Notes: a model not told the origin generated them from the sequence alone. Shown: positions 8,222 to 18,229, counted from the stretch's first letter. The stretch is 64,000 nucleotides of DNA from Pedobacter borealis DSM 19626 (GCF_000708285.2 NZ_JAUG01000013.1:1-64000); one strand, 5' to 3'. Numbers and translations: made by a program.

Positions 8222-10660
8222 TTATGGCTTATTCTTCAACTTCACAATCAACTTCAGGTTAAACTGCCTGCCTGTTAAGTAATTTGGAATGGCATATTGC
8301 ACATTATCCACATCCTTAAGCCATAAGTAGGAAACTGTATTGTCGATATTCAACATATTAAAAACCTCAAAGAACAGAATAACCGAACTGAAATTTTTGT
8401 CTAAAAATTTGGGTTTGTGCAAAGCGGCGTCATCAAGGAAATCTTTAGAGAAACCGATATCTACCCGCTTGTATGATGGGATAAAAAATTGATCTAAATA
8501 CCGTGGTGTTTGTGATGGACCAATCGGTAATCTTGAGCCATAAAGCGCGTTTAAGTGTACTTTATAAGTTGGACTATTTAATAATTTATCCTGGAAAAAT
8601 ATAGAGAAATTCAAACGCTGATCAGTTGGCCTTTTTAGATAACCAGGATAAATTGTAGTTCCATTCTGAATATAACTATCTCCAATAATATCTTCATTGG
8701 CATGCATAACCGACATTCTGAAATAAGAAACCAGATCCTTAACAAACTCACCCCCTATACTAAAATCGGCACCATAAGCATAACCGCGCGAGACTTCATT
8801 CGCCAGGTATTTAATTCTCAGGTTATCTATTTTATACGGAATCAGTCGGTCAGAATATTTAAAATATGCCTCAGAAGTAAACTTTAGCCGTGTTCCAAAA
8901 GCATCGAAAGCGTATTCATAACCCAGAGAAGTGTTATAAGAACTCTGTGCCTTTTGATCAATATTTAATACTCCTGAAAAATCACGAATGGTCCGGTATG
9001 AGGGTGGCTGCTTATAAACACCGGCAGAAAACCTTAAAATTTTATTGTTTGAATTGGGCCTGTAAGCAATTAACATCCTCGGACTGATCAATAGCTGTTT
9101 GCTCAACGAGCTGTATGTAGCACGTGCGCCCAATTGCAGTTCTGCCGAATTAGAAAGCGAATAGCTATCCTGAATGTAGGTGCTGTAGTTTTTGATATCA
9201 ATATTGTTCTGTATATTGATTACATTTTGTAAGGTAATATTTTTCGAATTGTTGGGCAAAATGAAGCCGGCAGAATCGGTATAATTATACTCGTTCAACT
9301 GATCGTCATATTTAGATTTATCGAATTTTATCCCCCAGGAAAAAACATGATTATTAAAATTCTGATCTACTTTTATTTCAGAAGCGAAAATCTGGGTATT
9401 TAAACTATTTCTTCCATAATTATAATAACTGCCAATGCCCCTGTTTTTATTGATCACCCCAAAATTTTCACCTGAAAAATTATTATCCACCTCATCAAAA
9501 ATATAGCTGCCATTAATATCGAAACGCTCTCTCTCAACCGTACTAAAATAACTGTTAATAAACTTGATGACCAGGTTTGGTTTGGGTGAATAAGTAGCAG
9601 TAACGGCGCTTCCCAAAGTTTGGTAATCGTCTATTTCTTGTCCCGTATAATCCACATTTAGTCTTAATGTAGTGCTCAATGTTCCGAACTGGGTTTCTCT
9701 ATTGGTGGGTGCCAGTTTAAACTGACCGAGGTTAAAGCTGCCCAAAAAACTGATATTGAATTTTGATGAAAAATCATATTGATACAGCAATTGAGCGTCG
9801 GCAAAATTGGGGTTATAACTCCCCTTTTCATCCTGTTTAATCAGCACACTCGAATTGTTTTTATAGCGTAAACCAGCCAAAAGGAAGCTGTTTTTGAATA
9901 TCTTTTTCGTTGTTAATGAGGTATTTAAAAGGCTGGTACTAAAAATGGTTTGATTACTATCCGGTTTATCGTATCTAATATCTAAGATTGAAGAAAGTTT
10001 ATCGCCGTATTTCGCTTCAAAGCCACCTGCAGAGAATTTTGCTTTACTCACCAGGTCTGAATTGATAAAACTTAATCCCTCCTGTTGCCCATTGCGGATC
10101 AAAACCGGTCGGTTAATTTCTACATCGTTGATGTAAATCAGATTTTCATCGAAGTTACCTCCCCTAACGCTATACTGGGCACTTAATTCGTTATTTGTAG
10201 ATACACCTGGCAGGGTTTTGAGCATGGTTTCAAAATTGCCAGAAACCAATGGCATTGAAGAAACATCGGCAATATTAATAGTGGTGGTGTTACTTAACTG
10301 GTTCTGTTTATTGGTGATATTAACCTGTTCTAATTCATTAATATTGGCAATTAAACTTACCTGTTTGATAATCCGAGCCCCCGAGCGCTCACTAAATTTT
10401 ACGGTTTGTGGCTGATAGCCCAAAAGCGAATATTTAATGCTAAACGTTTTTGATTTTGAATAAATGGTATATACACCAAATTCATCAGTAACAGTTGATT
10501 GTGCCTGCCCTAGAACGATTACCGTAACCTGTGCTAAAGGTAGCTTTTCATCGCTATAAACTATTCCTGAAACCCTAACTAAAGGCTGTGCCACAGCAAA
10601 ACTGCAACCAGCAATTAAAAGGAGAAGGGTTAGCCGAAATTTGAGCATTTTTAGTATCAA
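8222..10660 (-). CDS. TonB-dependent outer-membrane receptor with N-terminal regulatory domain
   Basis: 812-residue outer-membrane receptor. Signal peptide (1-25, ending SFAVAQ), then a CarboxypepD_reg-like domain (about 28-110, VSGIVYSDEKLPLAQVTV), the plug (about 125-230, with SMPLVSGNFETMLKTLPGV and SVRGGNFDENLIYINDVE) and the barrel to a C-terminal strand. No SusD-like partner follows, so it is not a typical polysaccharide-utilisation pair. Substrate unknown. Start is at 10660, or at 10648 (MLKFRLTLLLL), which makes a tidier signal peptide. Monocistronic by position. Confidence 0.9.
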   Translation of the reverse strand: MILKMLKFRLTLLLLIAGCSFAVAQPLVRVSGIVYSDEKLPLAQVTVIVLGQAQSTVTDEFGVYTIYSKSKTFSIKYSLLGYQPQTVKFSERSGARIIKQVSLIANINELEQVNITNKQNQLSNTTTINIADVSSMPLVSGNFETMLKTLPGVSTNNELSAQYSVRGGNFDENLIYINDVEINRPVLIRNGQQEGLSFINSDLVSKAKFSAGGFEAKYGDKLSSILDIRYDKPDSNQTIFSTSLLNTSLTTKKIFKNSFLLAGLRYKNNSSVLIKQDEKGSYNPNFADAQLLYQYDFSSKFNISFLGSFNLGQFKLAPTNRETQFGTLSTTLRLNVDYTGQEIDDYQTLGSAVTATYSPKPNLVIKFINSYFSTVERERFDINGSYIFDEVDNNFSGENFGVINKNRGIGSYYNYGRNSLNTQIFASEIKVDQNFNNHVFSWGIKFDKSKYDDQLNEYNYTDSAGFILPNNSKNITLQNVINIQNNIDIKNYSTYIQDSYSLSNSAELQLGARATYSSLSKQLLISPRMLIAYRPNSNNKILRFSAGVYKQPPSYRTIRDFSGVLNIDQKAQSSYNTSLGYEYAFDAFGTRLKFTSEAYFKYSDRLIPYKIDNLRIKYLANEVSRGYAYGADFSIGGEFVKDLVSYFRMSVMHANEDIIGDSYIQNGTTIYPGYLKRPTDQRLNFSIFFQDKLLNSPTYKVHLNALYGSRLPIGPSQTPRYLDQFFIPSYKRVDIGFSKDFLDDAALHKPKFLDKNFSSVILFFEVFNMLNIDNTVSYLWLKDVDNVQYAIPNYLTGRQFNLKLIVKLKNKP

Positions 10661-10733
10661 GACAAAAGTATCAGGTATTAAGACTATATGCGCCTCATCC
10701 TAAAAACAATTTAGCAATAAAACATTTAACAAA

Positions 10734-11405
10734 TTAAATATTTATCGCGCTAGTTGTCAAGCTTTTCATTTTAGAAATGGTTTCCGTTGGATTATCTGTT
10801 GCGAAAATTGCATTTCCGGCCACAAAGGCATTGGCACCTGCAGATACTAATGTATCAATATTTTGCAAACCAACACCACCATCGATTTCAATTATTAGGT
10901 CTTCATTTATCCCTTTAATCAAGGTCTTTAAATCCTTTATTTTCTTGTAGGTATTATGGATAAAAGCTTGTCCACCGAAACCGGGATTAACCGACATAAT
11001 AAGTACCAGATCCAGATCTTCAATCACATCCTGCAATAAGGTTACCGGCGTATGCGGATTCAAAGCCACACCAGCCTTGCAGCCTGATGCTTTGATTAAC
11101 TGAATGGTTCTATGCAGGTGTGTGCAGGCTTCGTAATGTACCGTGATTCTATCCGCTCCTGCTTTAGCGAAATCCTGAACATATTTATCCGGCTCAACAA
11201 TCATTAAATGTACATCTAAAGGTTTGGTTGCATGTTTTTTTACAGCAGCCATGATGGGGAAACCAAAAGAAATATTTGGAACGAAAACACCATCCATCAC
11301 ATCAACGTGGAACCAATCGGCCTCGCTGTGGTTAATCATTTCAATATCTCGCTGTAAATTGCCGAAATCGGCAGAAAGTATGGATGGGGCAATGATGTAT
11401 TTCAT
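10734..11405 (-). CDS. rpe: Ribulose-phosphate 3-epimerase
   Basis: Pentose-phosphate pathway TIM-barrel enzyme interconverting ribulose-5-P and xylulose-5-P. Signatures: APSILSADFGNL, HVDVMDGVFVPN, HLMIVEP, MSVNPGFGGQ and EIDGGV. I place the start at 11405 (MKYIIAPSIL, 223 residues). A longer frame from 11435 would add ten residues (MPRNDEKLNK) translated from the repeat at 11411-11490, which is not credible as protein. Confidence 0.95.
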   Translation of the reverse strand: MKYIIAPSILSADFGNLQRDIEMINHSEADWFHVDVMDGVFVPNISFGFPIMAAVKKHATKPLDVHLMIVEPDKYVQDFAKAGADRITVHYEACTHLHRTIQLIKASGCKAGVALNPHTPVTLLQDVIEDLDLVLIMSVNPGFGGQAFIHNTYKKIKDLKTLIKGINEDLIIEIDGGVGLQNIDTLVSAGANAFVAGNAIFATDNPTETISKMKSLTTSAINI

Positions 11406-11610
11406 TTTATTTAGCTTTTCGTCATTGCGAGGCACTAAGCAATCTAATACGACTACGGTGCCAAAAAAGATACTTTCTGCCTTGCAATGAGGATTTGTTT
11501 ATACGGTTTTTCTAAGAATGCAAGTTACGAAAGAAGTCCGAAAGTTTTTAAGTTAGAAATAAAGATGCTGAAATAAATTCAGCATGACAAAGCGCATTAA
11601 ATCAGTTTAA

Positions 11611-11644
11611 AAGTATAAAACCCTTCCAGTAAAACTGAAAGGGT
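11611..11644 (-). terminator. Terminator of pnp
   Basis: A 10-bp stem with one mismatch (ACCCTTCCAG at 11620-11629 and CTGAAAGGGT at 11635-11644), followed on the minus strand by TTTTATACTTTT. Lies 84 bp after the pnp stop. Confidence 0.7.
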
Positions 11645-11657
11645 CTTATTATTTGTG

Positions 11658-11719
11658 CGTCACTCTGAATTTATTTCAGAGTCTATTAAACAGATGCTGA
11701 ATCAAGTTCAGCATGACGT
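11658..11719. repeat. REP-like palindromic doublet
   Basis: CGTCACTCTGAATTTATTTC followed by a second palindrome GATGCTGAATCAAGTTCAGC, immediately after the pnp stop. Confidence 0.85.
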
Positions 11720-11727
11720 ATTGATTA

Positions 11728-13863
11728 TTACGCTTGTGGCGCAGCTGGTTTTTCTGGTCTTGGCAATAAAACTTTACGAGAAAGTTTCATTTTACCTTGC
11801 TTATCGATGTCTAATAATTTAACCTCGATTTTATCACCTTCTTTTAGTACACCATCCATGGTTTCTAAACGTTCCCATGAAATTTCAGAGATGTGCAATA
11901 AACCATCTTTACCTGGCATCACCTCAACAAATGCACCGAATGGCATAATTGATTTTACTTTACCTTGGTAAACTTCGCCGATTTCTGGCTTAGCTACGAT
12001 ATTACGGATACGGGTAACCGCTGCATCAATAGCTGCTTTGTTATCTGCAAATACTTCTACAATACCTTTGCCATCAACTTCTTCGATAGAGATTGAAGCA
12101 CCGGTTTCGCGTTGCATTTCCTGGATAATTTTACCTCCAGGGCCAATAATTGCACCGATAAATTCTTTATCAATAGTTAAAGAAACAATACGTGGTGCAT
12201 GTGGTTTGTAATCTTCGTTAGGCGAGCTGATGGTTTTCTTCATCTCGTTTAAGATGTGTAAACGACCTTCTTTAGCCTGTAACAAAGCTTTTGTTAAAAC
12301 TTCGTAAGATAAACCATTGATTTTTAAGTCCATTTGACAAGCAACGATACCGTGTTCAGTACCAGTTACTTTAAAGTCCATATCACCTAAGTGATCTTCA
12401 TCACCTAAAATATCAGAAAGGATTGCATATTTACCAGTTTTCTCATCGGTAATTAAACCCATTGCGATACCTGAAACTGGAGATTTGATTTTAATACCTG
12501 CATCCATTAATGCTAATGTACCCGCACAAACAGTTGCCATTGATGACGAACCATTAGATTCTAAGATATCAGAAACAATACGGATGGTATAAGGATTTGC
12601 TTCACCTTGAGGCAACACTTTTTTCAATGAACGTTGTGCTAAAGCACCGTGACCAATTTCGCGACGGCCAGCGCCTCTGTTTGGTCTAACCTCTCCTGTT
12701 GAGAAACCAGGGAAATTATAGTGCAATAAGAATTTATTGTAACCATTGAAGAAAGCACCATCAATCATTTGCTCATCATCTTTACTACCTAAAGTAACTG
12801 AAGTTAATGATTGTGTTTCGCCACGTGTAAATACAGCCGAACCGTGAGCAGCAGGTAAATAACCAACTTCACTCCAGATTGGACGAATTTCTGTAGTCTT
12901 ACGACCATCTAAACGGATACCTTCATCTAACAATAGGTTTCTGATGGCATCGTACTGAACATCATGATAATAATGTTTAGCCATTGCTTTAGTTAAATCT
13001 GCAGTATCTTCCGGCATTGCCTCGAAGAATTCGTTAATGATCGCAGTGAAACCTTCTTTACGAACATCTTTATTGCCACCAGCTTTTGCTACAGCGTAAA
13101 CTTTATCGTAAGTATCAGCATAAACCTTAGCTTTTAAATCAGCATCATGGTCTTCGTGGCTGTACTCGCGTTTAACGGTTTTGCCAGTAGCCTCAGTTAA
13201 TTCAACCTGAATAGCACATTGAACTTTAATTGCATCGTGAGCGAATTTTAAAGCCTCAACCATTTCGTCTTCCTGAATTTCATCACACTCACCTTCAACC
13301 ATGCCTATATCGTTAGCTGAACCAGCAACCATAAACTCTAAAGTTGCACGCTCTAATTGGCTAGCTAATGGATTGATTACCAATTTACCATCAATTTTCG
13401 CCACACGTACTTCAGAAATCGGACCGTTGAAAGGAATATCAGATACTGATAATGCAGCTGATGCTGCTAAACCTGCCAAACAATCTGGCATGATATCTTT
13501 ATCAGCAGAGATTAAAGAAATCATCACCTGTGTATCAGAGTGATAATCACTTGGGAACATTGGGCGTAAAGCTCTATCCACCAAACGAGAGATTAATACC
13601 TCGTAATCGGATAATCTTGCCTCACGACGTAAAAAGCCTCCTGGGATACGACCTGTAGCCGCATATTTTTCCTGATAATCAACCGATAAAGGTAAAAAAT
13701 CAGTACCTGGTTTAGCACCAACGGTTGATACTACAGTTGCTAACAACATGGTATCGCCCATTTTTACTACAACCGAACCATCAGCTTGTTTAGCCAATTT
13801 ACCAGTTTCAATTTCTACAATTCTGCCATCGCCCAAATCGAACGATTTTTTTATTACATTCAT
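11728..13863 (-). CDS. pnp: Polyribonucleotide nucleotidyltransferase (PNPase)
   Basis: 3'-5' phosphorolytic exoribonuclease, trimeric, core of RNA decay. 711 residues with the standard order: first RNase PH domain, alpha-helical linker, second RNase PH domain ([36 protein letters not shown]), KH domain ([16 protein letters not shown], about 565-590) and C-terminal S1 domain ([17 protein letters not shown], about 632-700). Downstream of rpsO, the same order as E. coli rpsO-pnp, but with a terminator between them. Confidence 0.97.
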   Translation of the reverse strand: MNVIKKSFDLGDGRIVEIETGKLAKQADGSVVVKMGDTMLLATVVSTVGAKPGTDFLPLSVDYQEKYAATGRIPGGFLRREARLSDYEVLISRLVDRALRPMFPSDYHSDTQVMISLISADKDIMPDCLAGLAASAALSVSDIPFNGPISEVRVAKIDGKLVINPLASQLERATLEFMVAGSANDIGMVEGECDEIQEDEMVEALKFAHDAIKVQCAIQVELTEATGKTVKREYSHEDHDADLKAKVYADTYDKVYAVAKAGGNKDVRKEGFTAIINEFFEAMPEDTADLTKAMAKHYYHDVQYDAIRNLLLDEGIRLDGRKTTEIRPIWSEVGYLPAAHGSAVFTRGETQSLTSVTLGSKDDEQMIDGAFFNGYNKFLLHYNFPGFSTGEVRPNRGAGRREIGHGALAQRSLKKVLPQGEANPYTIRIVSDILESNGSSSMATVCAGTLALMDAGIKIKSPVSGIAMGLITDEKTGKYAILSDILGDEDHLGDMDFKVTGTEHGIVACQMDLKINGLSYEVLTKALLQAKEGRLHILNEMKKTISSPNEDYKPHAPRIVSLTIDKEFIGAIIGPGGKIIQEMQRETGASISIEEVDGKGIVEVFADNKAAIDAAVTRIRNIVAKPEIGEVYQGKVKSIMPFGAFVEVMPGKDGLLHISEISWERLETMDGVLKEGDKIEVKLLDIDKQGKMKLSRKVLLPRPEKPAAPQA

Positions 13864-13996
13864 TTAAATAGAATTATGGTGTGTTTTCCTCTTTCTACAC
13901 ACTGTTGTTTATATATGTATTTGTTTTTGCAAACGAAGATAGGATTAAAAAAGCCTATCTATAATAAAACCCGTTAAAAAAATTAACAGGGAATTA

Positions 13997-14024
13997 AAAA
14001 GCCATTCCCTTAAGAATGGCTTTT
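13997..14024 (-). terminator. Terminator between rpsO and pnp
   Basis: An 11-bp stem (AAAAGCCATTC and GAATGGCTTTT) with a CCTTAA loop and T-run on the minus strand, 17 bp after rpsO. Part of rpsO transcription could read through into pnp. Confidence 0.8.
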
Positions 14025-14040
14025 ATTGATAAACTTGCGC

Positions 14041-14325
14041 TTATTTTTGTTTGATGATATCACGAAGCGATAAAGCTTTGATGATAGCACGATAGCGCTC
14101 AATATCTTTTTTGTATAGGTAAGCCAAAATACCGCGGCGTTTACCTACCAATTTTTGAAGTGACAACTGAGTAGAGAAATCTTTACGATTTTTCTTTAAG
14201 TGTTCTGTTAAGTGCGCAATACGGTATGTAAATAACGCTACTTGACCTTCTGCAGAACCAGTGTTGGTTTCTACTTTGCCGTGTTCTTTAAAGATTACAG
14301 CTTTTTTCTCTGGACTTAAATACAT
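14041..14325 (-). CDS. rpsO: 30S ribosomal protein S15
   Basis: Primary 16S rRNA-binding protein of the 30S platform. 94 residues, slightly longer than the usual 89 owing to C-terminal extension (LSLRDIIKQK). Family signatures TNTGSAEGQVALFTYRI, HLKKNRKDFSTQLSLQKLVGKRR and YLYKKD are clear. Upstream of pnp. Confidence 0.97.
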   Translation of the reverse strand: MYLSPEKKAVIFKEHGKVETNTGSAEGQVALFTYRIAHLTEHLKKNRKDFSTQLSLQKLVGKRRGILAYLYKKDIERYRAIIKALSLRDIIKQK

Positions 14326-14469
14326 TCTTGAATAATATTAAAGCAATAAAAAATTAATTAATTGTGGTGCAAAGATAAAGTTATTTTTGCTTAAAAGCAA
14401 GAGTTTTATTGGTAAGGATTCGATCTGTAATTACCTTTAAAGATCTTATAGATGGTCTAAATATTGCAG

Positions 14470-14537
14470 CCATCACCCTGAATTTAGTTCAGGGTCTATT
14501 ATATTAGAAAGATGCTGAACTAAATTCAGCATGACGA
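14470..14537. repeat. REP-like palindromic doublet
   Basis: CATCACCCTGAATTTAGTTC and the second half GATGCTGAACTAAATTCAGC form two adjacent palindromes in the rpsO/14615 gap. The remaining gap (14326-14614) shows no gene. Confidence 0.85.
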
Positions 14538-14614
14538 TCGCATCAGGCAAGACTAAAAATCAAATTATTAAAATAAAATCAAGCTTCATTTTTTCATCAA
14601 AAGACATATCTGAA

Positions 14615-14818
14615 TTATATGTTTGGCTTACGGATAATAATACCCTTCCCTTGTGGCGATTTAAGGAGTTGGCCCCCATTCATGGTAACTGAGATGTGGT
14701 TAAGCTGCAAAACACCAAAGAAGCGCTGCTCGGGGGTACGGCTCAAATAAATACTATCACGCTCTTCAATAATTGTTTCGCGCGGAATTGTAATGTCATA
14801 TAGAGTGAGCTTTCCCAT
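14615..14818 (-). CDS. Small uncharacterised protein
   Basis: 67 residues, not recognised. No signal peptide or membrane segment. Charged first half (ETIIEERDSIYLSRTPEQRFF), then a beta-rich second half ending in a Gly/Lys segment (SPQGKGIIIRKPNI). Coding character looks real: the ATG lies about 75 bp from the divergent promoter at 14893 and no other frame competes. Could be a small beta-sheet protein. Confidence 0.55.
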   Translation of the reverse strand: MGKLTLYDITIPRETIIEERDSIYLSRTPEQRFFGVLQLNHISVTMNGGQLLKSPQGKGIIIRKPNI

Positions 14819-14892
14819 TTCATATCAAAAATACGAAAAATAGATGATATATCTTTACGTCAAGACTTCTTTATATAAAGACATCAAAAGCT

Positions 14893-14900
14893 TACTTTTG
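14893..14900 (+). promoter_or_regulatory. Bacteroidota -7 promoter box (TACTTTTG)
   Basis: Exact match to the TAnnTTTG box of the Bacteroidota primary sigma factor, 18 bp before the thioesterase TTG start; implies a very short leader. Confidence 0.6.
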
Positions 14901-14917
14901 CGAAAAAACATTTACAA

Positions 14918-15337
14918 TTGGAAAAAAGTCAATACAGCATTTTCGAAAGTCAATTACGTGTCCGTCCGGATGATATCGATATGTTTAATCACGTACATAA
15001 CAGCAAATACCTGGATTATGTACTGGCAGCTCGTTATGAGCAAATGGAAAAATTCTACGGTATGCCTTGGGAAGATTTTACCAAACAGGGCCTTGGCTGG
15101 GTAGTAAGTCATGTCGATATTAATTTCAAACGTCCCCTACTGATGAATGATTTAATGCTGATCAGGACCGGCATTTTAACGATGAACGATAAAGGCTGTT
15201 CGGTTCAGTTTGAAATCATCAATCAAAAAACAGGCAAAGTGGCTTCAGATGGCATTTTTGATTATGTATTGATTGATTTAACTACTGGTCGTGGAACAAA
15301 GGTTTCAGAAGAAATGATTAAAGCCTATAGTATATAA
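14918..15337 (+). CDS. Acyl-CoA thioesterase, hotdog fold
   Basis: 139-residue single hotdog-domain thioesterase of the 4-hydroxybenzoyl-CoA thioesterase/YbgC group. The motif DIDMFNHVHNSKYLDYV (19-35) holds the catalytic Asp region of that group, followed by the long central helix. Likely hydrolyses an acyl-CoA or acyl-ACP; substrate unknown. The frame starts at TTG 14918 (MEKSQYS); no in-frame ATG precedes the conserved region, and the promoter box at 14893 fits this start. Confidence 0.85.
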   Translation: MEKSQYSIFESQLRVRPDDIDMFNHVHNSKYLDYVLAARYEQMEKFYGMPWEDFTKQGLGWVVSHVDINFKRPLLMNDLMLIRTGILTMNDKGCSVQFEIINQKTGKVASDGIFDYVLIDLTTGRGTKVSEEMIKAYSI

Positions 15338-15462
15338 GTCTTCTACGCTCAGACTGACAACTGTTAAAAATAGTTTCCGTGATTTCCGTGTTTCGGTGGC
15401 AAAAAAAATCAATCACTATCTTAAAAATTAGTCATCTAAATTTAACAATTCAAAATTTTATC

Positions 15463-15470
15463 TATCTTTG
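15463..15470 (+). promoter_or_regulatory. Bacteroidota -7 promoter box (TATCTTTG) for the MATE gene
   Basis: Matches TAnnTTTG. Transcription from about 15476 would give a leader of about 140 nt before the MATE start at 15616. Confidence 0.55.
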
Positions 15471-15481
15471 GTTCATCAAAA

Positions 15482-15581
15482 AGAACAGAACAATGATAGT
15501 ATCTGCAATCCGTTTGAGGTTCTAAATAACCGAGGATTCCCTCCCATTACAATTTTTAGGTACGTACGCTTAAAGGCGTAT
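15482..15581 (+). promoter_or_regulatory. Possible structured 5' leader of the MATE gene
   Basis: The leader contains two competing pairings of the same GTTCT (15519-15523): with AGAAC at 15487-15491, or inside a GAGG/CCTC stem (15516-15519 with 15540-15543) whose loop CTAAA (15522-15526) can pair with TTTAG (15555-15559) as a pseudoknot. A separate hairpin TACGC/GCGTA follows (15565-15580). This looks like a small regulatory RNA leader, but I do not recognise a known riboswitch class with confidence. Confidence 0.3.
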
Positions 15582-15615
15582 CATTGGTTTATACATTACA
15601 CTTTACTTTTATTAT

Positions 15616-17040
15616 ATGTCACAGTCAACAAAGACACAGGGCAAACTTTCGTCTTTTTTCGATATCCTCGTTCAATCTTTAAAAGGTCATGAGGTTGATT
15701 TAACTTCAATTAGTATTAAACGCGCAATTATTTTATTGGCCATTCCGATGATGCTGGAAATGGCTATGGAGTCGGTTTTTGCCTTAGTCGATCTATATTT
15801 TGTCGGCCACTTAGAAAATAGTAGCCATGCTATACAAACCGTTGGTTTAACGGAATCAGTGTTAACAATTATTTACTCATTAGCCATCGGGTTGAGTATG
15901 GCTGCAACAGCGGTGGTTGCCAGGAGAATTGGCGAAAAAAATCCAGAAGCGGCATCAAAAGCTGGTATGCAGACGATTGTAATTGCGGTTTTCGTTAACA
16001 TTATTATCAGTATCCTCGGCTTAATTTACGCTAGAGATATTCTATTGCTCATGGGTGCTTCAACTGAAACAGCTGATCAAGGTATTCCATTTGTCCGGAT
16101 TATGATGGGTGGAAGTATCATTATTGTACTCTTATTCTTAATCAATGGGATTTTTCGTGGTGCAGGTAATGCAGCTATCGCGATGCGGAGTTTATGGATC
16201 GCCAATATTGCGAACATCATCCTCTGCCCTATTTTTATTAATGGTTTTGGGCCAGTACCGGCATTCGGTTTAACGGGCGCTGCAATTGCCACAACAATTG
16301 GTCGTGGTTTGGGCGTTACTTATCAGGTTTACAATTTGTTTAGTGGTAAAAATATATTAAAAATACGCATTAGTCACTTCTTGCCTGATTTTACCCAGAT
16401 TAAGGCTATCGTTAAGATTGCTGCTCCAGCTATTTTCCAGTTCGTAATTGCGAGCTGTAGCTGGGTGTTTTTGGCAGAACTTGTTGCCACTACTGGAGGT
16501 GATACAGGATCGGCAGGTTACCAAACAGCACTGCGGTTGATGATGTTTTTTATGTTACCAGCCTGGGGATTAAGTAACGCGGCTGCTACTTTGGTTGGCC
16601 AGAATTTGGGCGCAGGCCATATAGAACGCGCTGAAAAATCGGTATTCCAAACCTTGAAATACATTATTATTTTCATGGCAGTTGTAAGTGTGCTGTTCTT
16701 AACCTGCGGGCATTTGTTCGCGGCATTTTTTACGTCAGATGAAAATGTGATTGCCGTTGCAAGCGAAGCTTTAAAAATTTTAAGTATTGGTTTTGTGATT
16801 TATGGAGCTGCAATGGTATTCAGTAGTGCGTTTAATGGCGCTGGTGATACCTGGACGCCGACCAAAATTAATGTTTTTGCCTTTTGGTTGTTCCAGATTC
16901 CTTTGGCTTACTTTTTAGCCAAATTTTTAGAAATGGGCCCAACAGGTGTTTTTATTGCCATCCCAACAGCTGAAGCAGGGATTGCGATAGCTGCTTATAT
17001 CTTGTTTAAAAAAGGTAAATGGAAAAAAACGATGGTTTAG
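15616..17040 (+). CDS. MATE-family multidrug/toxin efflux transporter
   Basis: 474-residue inner-membrane transporter of the multidrug and toxic compound extrusion family, with twelve predicted membrane segments in two related halves. Seen: LAIPMMLEMAMESVFALVDLYFVGHL at the first helices, and the second-half repeat starting IAAPAIFQFVIASCSWVFLAELVA. Exports cationic compounds by sodium or proton antiport in the family; substrate here unknown. Start at 15616 leaves a 35-residue cytoplasmic leader. Monocistronic, ended by the hairpin at 17057-17127. Confidence 0.93.
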   Translation: MSQSTKTQGKLSSFFDILVQSLKGHEVDLTSISIKRAIILLAIPMMLEMAMESVFALVDLYFVGHLENSSHAIQTVGLTESVLTIIYSLAIGLSMAATAVVARRIGEKNPEAASKAGMQTIVIAVFVNIIISILGLIYARDILLLMGASTETADQGIPFVRIMMGGSIIIVLLFLINGIFRGAGNAAIAMRSLWIANIANIILCPIFINGFGPVPAFGLTGAAIATTIGRGLGVTYQVYNLFSGKNILKIRISHFLPDFTQIKAIVKIAAPAIFQFVIASCSWVFLAELVATTGGDTGSAGYQTALRLMMFFMLPAWGLSNAAATLVGQNLGAGHIERAEKSVFQTLKYIIIFMAVVSVLFLTCGHLFAAFFTSDENVIAVASEALKILSIGFVIYGAAMVFSSAFNGAGDTWTPTKINVFAFWLFQIPLAYFLAKFLEMGPTGVFIAIPTAEAGIAIAAYILFKKGKWKKTMV

Positions 17041-17056
17041 GTAATCTCTAACAGAA

Positions 17057-17127
17057 TTTAACCACAGACCAAATGAGAAGCACAGATGAATTTATATCCG
17101 TATTCTCGATGAACATCTGTGGTTAAA
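17057..17127. terminator. Long-armed inverted repeat between convergent genes
   Basis: TTTAACCACAGA (17057-17068) and TCTGTGGTTAAA (17116-17127) are perfect inverted copies flanking about 47 bp of eroded repeat. Likely a hairpin separating the MATE gene and the ABC unit. Confidence 0.5.
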
Positions 17128-17131
17128 ATTC

Positions 17132-18229
17132 TTATTCTTCCATCCCCTTCAGATCGATTTTATTAAACATAAGCAAGTAGTATAAAATACAACTGGCTAA
17201 CAACACCAAACTGAACAAAAGATAATAATGCGCGAGAATTGACCACATCGCAATGAAAAAGAAAAACAGCAACCATTTGAGGTAATTGTCCATATCGAAC
17301 CGAACAATATATACTAACGCCAATAGGAAAAATAGCCCGGCCAGACTAAACAGAAGCCCATTGGCTATAGCATAGAGGTTAAAGTGAGCCGCTGAAATCA
17401 AAAATATCCATTCGGGGATTAGTATGATGGCGAAAACCAATAACCAGTTAAATATTCTTTTATAGATTGATAGCTGAAGGCTCTTGCTGAAATTCGTGTA
17501 TTCAGTTTCAAATTTCAGCAAAGTGAAAACCAAAACTGCATGACACAGAACAGACGCCCATAAAGCAACTAATAATATACGTATATCGTAGCCAACATCG
17601 GCAAACATCCACAGCATTGCTTTAAAACAAATAAATGACAACAGCTTACACATCAATAACATTAATGGTTGTTCTTTCAGTAAATGAAATAACGGCCAGC
17701 TGAAGAATGGTTTTTTAAATTTTATTCCAAAATAAACCGGTTCCTTTTCATTAATTAAAAAACTTAATGTTACCGATTCATAAGTTAGCCACGATAAGCC
17801 AAAAATTAACGTCGAAAAAACAATCAGGGTACAAATGGCACTAACAAAAAAGCTGTAGTTGATGCTTAAACCGATGAGCAGAAAAACGTAAATAATAATC
17901 GGTAAGAGAATGGCAAAATGTAATCTTAACCACAATTTTAGTTGCATCTTTTTTTCCAGAGCAGCTGTTTCTTTAATAAAATTATACTTGGCTGATGCTA
18001 ATTTTTGCTTAATAAAGAAATGAACTTTTGTGGCATATAAAAACCATGAAACAAATACAATGAGCATTCCAACAGGCGATGAAATACCCGCTAATAATAG
18101 GGCCTTTTGATAGCCGATTAATTGTGAAGGCTCTACCACACCGAATAAAATATAAATACCTACCAGAAAAAATCCTGCGTGTTGCTGGTAAAATTCTTTG
18201 GCTAAGCTGTTGATCAGTAACTTCAGCAT
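17132..18229 (-). CDS. Integral membrane protein, probable ABC permease partner
   Basis: 365 residues with about nine to ten hydrophobic segments and no domain I recognise. It starts in the TAATG overlap with the ATPase gene (one-base overlap), which strongly suggests a two-gene ABC transporter in which this is the permease. Segments such as LLINSLAKEFYQQHAG at the N-terminus resemble the cytosolic lead-in helix of ABC-2 type exporters. Substrate unknown. Confidence 0.65.
   Translation of the reverse strand: MLKLLINSLAKEFYQQHAGFFLVGIYILFGVVEPSQLIGYQKALLLAGISSPVGMLIVFVSWFLYATKVHFFIKQKLASAKYNFIKETAALEKKMQLKLWLRLHFAILLPIIIYVFLLIGLSINYSFFVSAICTLIVFSTLIFGLSWLTYESVTLSFLINEKEPVYFGIKFKKPFFSWPLFHLLKEQPLMLLMCKLLSFICFKAMLWMFADVGYDIRILLVALWASVLCHAVLVFTLLKFETEYTNFSKSLQLSIYKRIFNWLLVFAIILIPEWIFLISAAHFNLYAIANGLLFSLAGLFFLLALVYIVRFDMDNYLKWLLFFFFIAMWSILAHYYLLFSLVLLASCILYYLLMFNKIDLKGMEE

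Larger units (their letters stand above)
11406..11727. repeat. Gene-free gap rich in REP-like repeats
   Basis: Between rpe and pnp. Holds a CGTCATTGCGAGGCA-type repeat (11411-11490), a half REP (11568-11590, GATGCTGAAATAAATTCAG), the pnp terminator (11611-11644) and a full REP doublet (11658-11719). No reading frame of interest. Confidence 0.8.

Noticed and set aside
8222..10660. SusC/SusD polysaccharide-utilisation locus
   Set aside because: No SusD-like gene or glycoside hydrolase lies nearby.
11406..11435. Longer rpe start
   Set aside because: The extra residues come from a dispersed repeat; the ATG at 11405 gives the family start.
15482..15615. Known riboswitch (preQ1, guanidine or SAM) before the MATE gene
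   Set aside because: Some geometry resembles preQ1-I, but the loop is much too long and the core does not match any class I can name.
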